Shown: positions 6,883 to 11,889 of the stretch, one piece after another
Layout: each line of letters starts with the position of its first letter
Position numbering within the stretch: the first letter of the stretch is position 1
Source: DASUSF01 sp036375275
GTDB lineage: Bacteria; Pseudomonadota; Alphaproteobacteria; Geminicoccales; Geminicoccaceae
NCBI GenBank assembly: GCA_036375275.1
Contig: DASUSF010000280.1
Location: 1 to 11,889, forward strand
Direction: 5' to 3'
Length of the DNA: 11,889 nucleotides
The notes under the pieces: generated by a model
The model's input: the letters and a program-made list of their open reading frames with translations, nothing else
What the model was told of the DNA's origin: nothing
Databases searched by the model: none
Made by a program: the position numbers and the translations under genes

Positions 6883-7794
6883 TCAGCGCGCGGCGTGGCC
6901 ACAACGGAAGATGCAGCGGCGGTGCGTCGCATGGTTCAGCTTGGCGCAGACGACGCGGGCGCCGCGGCCGAGCCGGCAGTAGGCCTCGGCGGCGAGCAGC
7001 ATGCCGAGCGGCGGGGCGATGAAGTAGATCCACAGGCTCTGCCAGAGACCGCTCGAGAGCGCGGACGCGAACGAGCGCGCCGGGTTCAGGCTCATGCCCG
7101 AGAGCGGCGCCTCGAGCGTGATGAAGAGCGCGACGAGGCCGCCTGCGAACACCCCGGTGAAGCGCATCAGCCGCGGGTCGTTGGCGGTCAGCAGGACCAC
7201 CGCCATCAGGCCGAACGCGATCGCGACCTCGGCGCCGAGAGCGACCAGCTCCCCGGACGGGCCGGGCACGGTCGCGATCGCCGAAACCGGCGGTGCGGTG
7301 AACGCCGCGCCGACCAGCGCTGCGACCGCGGCGATGCCGAGGACGCCACCCGTGAACTGGGCAAGGGCGTAGAACGCGGCATCGGCGCCCGCGATCCTGC
7401 CGAGCCGCCAGAAGGTCAGGGTCACCGCCGGGTTGAGGTGCGCGCCGGACTGCTGGCCCCAGGGCGAGTAGATCAGCGCGATCGCGGTGAGGCCCATCGC
7501 GAGGCCCATCAGCCCGCGGCGGAGCAGCGGGTCCGGCACCGCGCCGACGACCGCCGAGGAGGGGTGGAACAGGAGCGTCCCGAACAGGCCCGCCCCGACC
7601 ATGAACAGGCCGAGCCCGGCCGCCTCCATCAGGTACTCCGGCCAGTGCCGGCGGAGCCCGTCGGCGGGACCGGTCGCGGGTCCGGCCTCGTCCGCGGGCG
7701 GGTCCTTGGGCAGGTCGTGCAGTGCCGGCTCGGGCCCGGCGACCAGGCAGTGGGTGATGCGCACCGGCCACTCCGGCAGGTCGATCGCGGGCAT
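6883..7794 (-). CDS. Aquaporin (MIP family) with N-terminal extension and Cys/His-rich tail
   Basis: 303-residue membrane channel. Two half-helix motifs are intact: SGAHLNPAVT (NPA at 121-123) and SGMSLNPARSF (NPA at 237-239) followed by the selectivity-filter Arg (R240). The residue after that Arg is Ser, not the Asp typical of glycerol facilitators (NPARD), so a water-type channel is likelier, although other small solutes are not excluded. Six hydrophobic helices span about residues 54-272. Two oddities: about 50 hydrophilic residues precede helix 1, and the C-terminal tail has the pattern C283-x4-H288-x2-H291-x2-C294-x3-C298-x-H300, which could bind a metal. The start at ATG 7794 is supported by GGGAGGA 7 bases upstream. 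That site lies inside the end of the SDR gene, whose stop is only 4 bases away, so the two are in one operon. Confidence 0.92.
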   Translation of the reverse strand: MPAIDLPEWPVRITHCLVAGPEPALHDLPKDPPADEAGPATGPADGLRRHWPEYLMEAAGLGLFMVGAGLFGTLLFHPSSAVVGAVPDPLLRRGLMGLAMGLTAIALIYSPWGQQSGAHLNPAVTLTFWRLGRIAGADAAFYALAQFTGGVLGIAAVAALVGAAFTAPPVSAIATVPGPSGELVALGAEVAIAFGLMAVVLLTANDPRLMRFTGVFAGGLVALFITLEAPLSGMSLNPARSFASALSSGLWQSLWIYFIAPPLGMLLAAEAYCRLGRGARVVCAKLNHATHRRCIFRCGHAAR

Positions 7795-7798
7795 GGCC

Positions 7799-8653
<855 letters not shown>

Positions 8654-8750
8654 GTCCACACGACGTCTCCCGGAAAGCGCGCTCGGGCAAAGACCGAGTG
8701 CGCGGGCAGGGGTCCCGGCTGATGAAGCGCAGCCGCAGAAGCCCCTTCTC

Positions 8751-8774
8751 AACATCGACTTCAGTATGAGTTCC
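8751..8774 (-). promoter_or_regulatory. Possible EcfG-type (general stress) promoter of the SDR operon
   Basis: On the - strand GGAAC (8774-8770) is followed after 16 bases by GTT (8753-8751), resembling the alphaproteobacterial EcfG consensus GGAAC-N16/17-CGTT. The spacing is one base short and the base before GTT is T, not C, so the match is imperfect. It lies about 95-120 bases before the SDR start, a sensible promoter distance. A sigma70-type -10 (CATACT) also overlaps this stretch. Confidence 0.25.
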
Positions 8775-8776
8775 TT

Positions 8777-8812
8777 GAATCCGCTGCGGAAATGCCGAGC
8801 GTGAGCGGATTC
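8777..8812. promoter_or_regulatory. Perfect 9-bp inverted repeat upstream of the SDR operon, possible operator
   Basis: GAATCCGCT (8777-8785) and AGCGGATTC (8804-8812) are exact reverse complements separated by 18 bases. Their centres are 27 bases apart. The dyad begins 3 bases upstream of the GGAAC element when read on the - strand, a position suited to an activator or repressor dimer. It could instead form a stem-loop in RNA. The cognate regulator is not in the window. Confidence 0.4.
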
Positions 8813-8941
8813 GATAACCGGACGACATCGTGCCGGCTCAGCCGGGCTGGCGCCTGAAGGGGCAGGCCCGGAGCCATCGGCGTGGCGCCCGCGGCAGGCG
8901 TCGGACCGCCGCCTGGCGGAGGAGTCGTCATGGACGGGGGC

Positions 8942-8964
8942 GCCGCCGACGGGAGGTCGGCGGC
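8942..8964 (-). terminator. Hairpin after the 37-codon small ORF
   Basis: A 9-bp perfect stem: GCCGCCGAC (8942-8950), loop GGGAG, GTCGGCGGC (8956-8964). It starts 19 bases after the stop of the small ORF read on the - strand. No T tract follows, so termination is inferred only from position and stem strength. Confidence 0.4.
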
Positions 8965-8983
8965 AACGCCGTCTGGCCGGCGC

Positions 8984-9097
8984 TCAGCCGCCCGGGGTCT
9001 GCCTGTTCAGGCGCGCGATCGCCTGGAACAGAGAGCTGGAGACGCTCTCGAACAAGCTCGCTGAGTAACCCGTCGCCGCTCTATTAATCGATCTCAT
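8984..9097 (-). CDS. Possible small protein of 37 residues, unknown function
   Basis: ATG at 9097 opens a 37-codon frame ending in TGA. The protein starts MRSINRAATGYSASLF, continues with a Ser-rich amphipathic stretch and ends FQAIARLNRQTPGG. It looks protein-like, unlike the Arg/Pro-rich translations of shadow frames in this GC-rich DNA, and third codon positions from codon 13 on are almost all G or C. A 9-bp hairpin follows 19 bases after its stop. Tandem hairpins lie upstream, between it and pcaC, so it would be a separate transcript. Against it: no Shine-Dalgarno is seen before the ATG, the first dozen codons are AT-richer than the local norm, and I recognise no family. Confidence 0.4.
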   Translation of the reverse strand: MRSINRAATGYSASLFESVSSSLFQAIARLNRQTPGG

Positions 9098-9127
9098 CGG
9101 GCCGGCAGGAGGTCAACCTAGCCCATC

Positions 9128-9173
9128 GGCCAGCGGCTGGCCGGGTCCACGCCCCTCCCGCCGTCCCGGCGGG
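9128..9173 (-). terminator. Tandem hairpins after pcaC
   Basis: Immediately past the pcaC stop are CCCGCCG-TCC-CGGCGGG (9157-9173, 7-bp stem) and then GGCCAG-CGG-CTGGCC (9128-9142, 6-bp stem), both with 3-base loops. There is no T run. Position makes them the likely end of the pca transcript. Confidence 0.5.
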
Positions 9174-9176
9174 GCA

Positions 9177-9572
9177 TCAGCCGGTCGGCTCGCCCGCGTC
9201 CTCCATCGCCTTGAACACCTGCCGGGCCTGGGCGAAGGCCGAGTTGGCCGCCGGCACCCCGCAGTAGATCATCGCCTGGAGCAGCACCTCCTGGATCTCG
9301 GCCTTGGTCACGCCGTTCCGGATCGCGCCGCGGACGTGGAGCTTGAACTCGTCCTCCCTGCCCAGCGCGGTCAGCATGGCGAGGTTGAGGAGGCTCCGGG
9401 TCTTCCGCGGCAGGCCCTCGCGGCCCCAGACCGCGCCCCAGCAGTAGTCGGTGACCATCTCCTGGTAGGGGCGGTTGAAGTCGTCGGCGCTCTGCATCGA
9501 CCGCTCGACGTGGTCCGGCCCCAGCACTGCTTTCCGGATCTCGAGCCCGCGCTCGAAGGTGTCGTCCGCCAT
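9177..9572 (-). CDS. pcaC: 4-carboxymuconolactone decarboxylase
   Basis: 131 residues, the usual size for stand-alone PcaC (EC 4.1.1.44), which decarboxylates 4-carboxymuconolactone to beta-ketoadipate enol-lactone in the protocatechuate branch of the beta-ketoadipate pathway. The N-terminus has the PcaC pattern (RGLEIRKAVLGPDHVERS), the middle has DYCWGAVWGREGLPRKTRSL then NLAMLTALGREDEFKLHV, and the C-terminus has the CMD signature VLLQAMIYCGVPAANSAF. The start at ATG 9572 is supported by GGGAGGA 5 bases upstream. A slightly earlier in-frame ATG adds nine unconserved residues. It lies 66 bp after pcaD and is the last gene of the B-D-C set, followed directly by tandem hairpins. A general CMD/AhpD-like protein is the alternative, but the context makes PcaC very likely. 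Confidence 0.93.
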   Translation of the reverse strand: MADDTFERGLEIRKAVLGPDHVERSMQSADDFNRPYQEMVTDYCWGAVWGREGLPRKTRSLLNLAMLTALGREDEFKLHVRGAIRNGVTKAEIQEVLLQAMIYCGVPAANSAFAQARQVFKAMEDAGEPTG

Positions 9573-9638
9573 GAAAGTCCTCCCGGTGTCGGCTCGCACT
9601 ATGGCAGCGCCGGCACGGCCGCGCCATCCGGCGGGCGC

Positions 9639-10427
9639 TCAGCCGGTCCGGTTGATGAAGTCGATCAGCAGGTGGTTGAAGGTCACCGTCTGCTCGATGT
9701 TCAGCAGATGCGCGGCGTTCTCGATCACCTCGAGCTCCGCGTCCGGGATCCGGTCCCGGATCTCCTCGGCCTTGGCCGGCGGCGTCGCCGGGTCGTCCGC
9801 GCCGACCACGATCAGGGTCGGCACCCGGATGCCGCCGATCACGTCCCGGAGGTCCATGTCGCGGATCGCCGCGCAGCACCCGGCGTAGCCTTCGGCCGGG
9901 GTGCTGAGGATCATCTCGCGCACCCGCTGGATCGCGGGGTCGCCGCTGTTCCGGAAGGCGGGCGTGAACCAGCGCTCCACCACCGCATCGACCAGCGCGC
10001 CCATGCCCTGCTCGCGCGCCGTCCTGACCCGGTCGTCCCAGAGGTCCTTCGGCGCCATGTGGCAGGCGGTGGAGCAGAGCGTGAGGCTGACGAAGCGCTC
10101 CCCGTGCCGCGCGCCGAGCGCCTGGCCGACCATGCCGCCCTTGGACAGGCCGACGAAGTGCGCCCGCTCGATCCCGAGCGCGTCCATCAGGCCGAGCGCA
10201 TCGTCGGCCAGCTGGTCGATCGTGTAGTCGCCGGGCGGCACGGCGCTCCGCCCGTGACCCCGGCTGTCGTAGCGGAGCACCCGGAACCGCTCGCCGAGGG
10301 TCGGCATCTGCGGGTCCCACATCTCGAGCGCCGTCCCGAGCGAGTTGCTCATCAGGATCGCCGGCGCGTCCTCGGGGCCCTGGAGGACGTAGTGCAGGCG
10401 GGTCGCCCCGACGTCGATCTCGGGCAT
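9639..10427 (-). CDS. pcaD: 3-oxoadipate enol-lactonase (alpha/beta hydrolase)
   Basis: 262 residues, typical of PcaD (EC 3.1.1.24), which hydrolyses beta-ketoadipate enol-lactone to beta-ketoadipate. Alpha/beta-hydrolase features in order: SNSLGTALEMWDPQ (oxyanion-hole strand, 27-40), YDSRGHGRS (53-61), the nucleophile elbow GLSKGG with S95, the acid D212 in GADDPATPP, and the catalytic H240 in NAAHLLNIEQ. The opening strand MPEIDVGATRLHYVLQG is also characteristic. Start at ATG 10427 with GGGAGAG 7 bases upstream. It sits between pcaB and pcaC, matching the B-D-C order of pseudomonads, with 120 bp before it in which I see no gene or strong hairpin. Confidence 0.93.
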   Translation of the reverse strand: MPEIDVGATRLHYVLQGPEDAPAILMSNSLGTALEMWDPQMPTLGERFRVLRYDSRGHGRSAVPPGDYTIDQLADDALGLMDALGIERAHFVGLSKGGMVGQALGARHGERFVSLTLCSTACHMAPKDLWDDRVRTAREQGMGALVDAVVERWFTPAFRNSGDPAIQRVREMILSTPAEGYAGCCAAIRDMDLRDVIGGIRVPTLIVVGADDPATPPAKAEEIRDRIPDAELEVIENAAHLLNIEQTVTFNHLLIDFINRTG

Positions 10428-10547
10428 GGCTCAGCTCTCCCTCGTGGCCGACGCGGACGAAGATGCTGCGTCTCACCAGCCACTAACCTGATGATTCTCG
10501 TGGGCTCTCGGCAGCCATAGGGGAAATCGTCCGGCTGATCCAGACCG

Positions 10548-11888
10548 TCAGGTGGCCAGCACGCGATCGACCAGCACGGCGGCGAGGCCGGTGTAGCTCT
10601 CCGGCGCGAGCAGGCGGCTGATCGTGCCGGGATCGAGATGGGCCCGGACCTCGTCCATGCCGTTCAGCACGTCGCCGAGATGGCGGCCGGACTCGACCGC
10701 CTCGCGGCACGCCGCGGCGATCAGATGGTGGGCCTCGCCGCGCCCGATCGCCGGCGCCAGCGCCATCATGACCGCCTCGGCCGAGATCAGGCCCCGGGTG
10801 AGGTCGAGGTTGCGGCGCATCGCGGCGCGATCGACCTCGAGCCCCTCGATCACGTCGCGGGTGTGGCGGAGCGCACCGGCGGCCAGCCCGAAGGCCTGCG
10901 GCAGCGCCAGCCACTCCGCATGCCAGGGGCCGGTCGCGCGCTCGTGGTCCTGGACCATGGCGCCGAGCATCACCGGCACGAGCTGGCGGAGGTTGGCGGC
11001 CGTCGCGAGCACGAACTCGGACGCGATCGGGTTGCGCTTCTGCGGCATGGTGCTGCTGCCGCCCCGCCCCGGCAGGTAGGGCTCGCGCGCCTCGTCGACC
11101 TCGCTCTGCATCAAGAGCGTGACGTCGTAGGCGATCTTGGCGAGGGACCCGCCGAGCAGGCCGAGCCAGGCCACCACCTCGGCGAAGCCGTCGCGGGCGG
11201 TGTGCCAGCCGATCGCCGGGGCGCTGAGCCCGAGCTCGCCCGCCAGGCCCTCGAGCACCGCGAGGCCGTCGTCGCCGAGCGAGGCGAGGGTCCCGGCCGC
11301 CCCGTAGAACTGGACCACCAGCACCCTCGGCCGGAGCTGATCGAGCCGGGCCCGGTGCCGGCGAAGGGGCGCGAGCCAGCCGGCGGCCTTGAAGCCGAAG
11401 GTCACGGGCAGGGCCTGCTGGAGATGGGTGCGTCCGGCGATCGGCGTGTCGCGCTCCCGCCGCGCGAGCTCCTCGAGGGCGCCTTCGAGCGCGCGCAGAT
11501 CGGCTTCCAGGAGCGCGAGGCCGTCCCGGATCTGGAGGACGAGGCCGGTGTCGATGATGTCCTGGGTGGTCGCCCCCCAATGCACGTAGCGCGCCGCGAC
11601 CGGCGCGCAGGCGGCGGACAGCGCCTTGACCAGCGGCACGATCGGATAGCCGGTGAGCAGCGTCGCGGGTCCGAGGCCGCCGGTCTCCAGCCGGTCGAGC
11701 CGGGCGCGCGCCGTGATCTCCTCCGCCGCGGCCTCCGGGATCAGCCCGAGCCGGGCCTGGGCGCGCGCGAGCGCCGCCTCGACGTCGAGCATCCGCTGGA
11801 GCCGCGCCTGGTCGTCGAACAGCGCGTTCATCGCGGCGGTCGAGAACAGCTCGCCCAGCACGCTGGAATCGATCGGGTGCACCGTCAC
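10548..11888 (-). CDS. pcaB: 3-carboxy-cis,cis-muconate cycloisomerase
   Basis: 446 residues, close to the usual 450 for PcaB (EC 5.5.1.2), which lactonises 3-carboxy-cis,cis-muconate to 4-carboxymuconolactone. It belongs to the fumarase/aspartase superfamily. Visible: VHWGATTQDIIDTG (102-115), RTHLQQALPVTFG (153-165, with H155 at the conserved histidine position), and the superfamily signature GSSTMPQKRNP (277-287) with the catalytic serine loop. The LFSTAAM opening (14-20) is typical of PcaB. An adenylosuccinate lyase is excluded by this opening and by the pcaD/pcaC neighbours. The GTG at 11888 gives a normal N-terminus (MTVHPIDSS), but it is one base from the window edge, so its ribosome binding site is not visible and an earlier start cannot be excluded. 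Confidence 0.93.
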   Translation of the reverse strand: MTVHPIDSSVLGELFSTAAMNALFDDQARLQRMLDVEAALARAQARLGLIPEAAAEEITARARLDRLETGGLGPATLLTGYPIVPLVKALSAACAPVAARYVHWGATTQDIIDTGLVLQIRDGLALLEADLRALEGALEELARRERDTPIAGRTHLQQALPVTFGFKAAGWLAPLRRHRARLDQLRPRVLVVQFYGAAGTLASLGDDGLAVLEGLAGELGLSAPAIGWHTARDGFAEVVAWLGLLGGSLAKIAYDVTLLMQSEVDEAREPYLPGRGGSSTMPQKRNPIASEFVLATAANLRQLVPVMLGAMVQDHERATGPWHAEWLALPQAFGLAAGALRHTRDVIEGLEVDRAAMRRNLDLTRGLISAEAVMMALAPAIGRGEAHHLIAAACREAVESGRHLGDVLNGMDEVRAHLDPGTISRLLAPESYTGLAAVLVDRVLAT

Positions 11889-11889
11889 C

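Noticed and set aside
5436..7022. 528-codon open frame on the + strand
   Set aside because: Antisense to the GMC gene. The translation is a low-complexity Arg/Ala/Gln/Val mix with no domain, while the - strand frame has complete FAD and GMC motifs. Long antisense frames are expected at this GC content.
8882..9064. 60-codon + strand open frame opposite the small ORF
   Set aside because: Gly/Pro/Ala/Arg-rich shadow translation with no start signal; the opposite strand frame is more protein-like.
9081..9117. Sigma70-type promoter with TTGACC at 9116-9111 on the - strand
   Set aside because: TTGACC is a good -35 box, but no acceptable -10 lies 16-18 bases away. The AT-rich TTAATA is about 23 bases off and falls inside the small ORF.
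9118..10476. 452-codon open frame on the - strand over pcaC and pcaD
   Set aside because: Wrong frame of two clearly recognised genes; Arg/Gly/Pro-rich with no motifs.

Overview
The window is about 11.9 kb of very GC-rich bacterial DNA with dense, short-spaced genes. The best guess for the source is an alphaproteobacterium (Rhodospirillales, Geminicoccales or Methylobacterium-like). This rests on overall gene style, the pcaB-pcaD-pcaC arrangement and the rhomboid and pcaD protein types, and no single marker proves it. I see no tRNA, rRNA, CRISPR array, insertion sequence or integrase.

Left end (1-1466, + strand): the C-terminal part of a GT4 glycosyltransferase is translationally coupled by a GTGA overlap to a class I SAM-dependent methyltransferase. 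The pair probably decorates an extracellular or surface glycan. Facing it is a rhomboid intramembrane protease (1484-2233, - strand). Next comes a roughly 430-bp gap that is not empty. On the - strand it holds the frame-broken remains of a VOC (glyoxalase/bleomycin-resistance-like) gene, with hairpins still present after its stop. A DegT/DnrJ/EryC1/StrS-type PLP aminotransferase follows (2668-3861, -). About 500 bp with no recognisable gene but a perfect 12-bp hairpin (4228-4254) lies upstream of it.

Centre (4366-8653, - strand): a tight four-gene operon read in the order SDR dehydrogenase (glucose 1-dehydrogenase-like) -> aquaporin -> GMC flavin oxidoreductase -> exported double-VOC protein. 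Spacings are very short (4 bp, 28 bp, ATGA overlap). The gene content suggests oxidation of a polyol, sugar or other alcohol linked to solute or water movement and a periplasmic VOC enzyme, but the substrate cannot be read from the sequence. The leader of this operon carries a perfect 9-bp inverted repeat and a GGAAC element like the -35 box of EcfG (general stress response) promoters.

Right end (8984-11888, - strand): pcaB, pcaD and pcaC, three consecutive activities of the protocatechuate branch of the beta-ketoadipate pathway. Together they convert 3-carboxy-cis,cis-muconate to beta-ketoadipate. They are followed by tandem hairpins and a possible 37-codon small gene with its own downstream hairpin. 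The protocatechuate 3,4-dioxygenase genes (pcaGH) and a regulator are not in the window.

Most worth a second look are the SDR/aquaporin/GMC/VOC cassette, the Cys/His-patterned tail of its aquaporin, the exported tandem VOC protein, the operator-like dyad upstream of the operon, and the small ORF between hairpins. Nothing here is clearly a new defence or mobile system.
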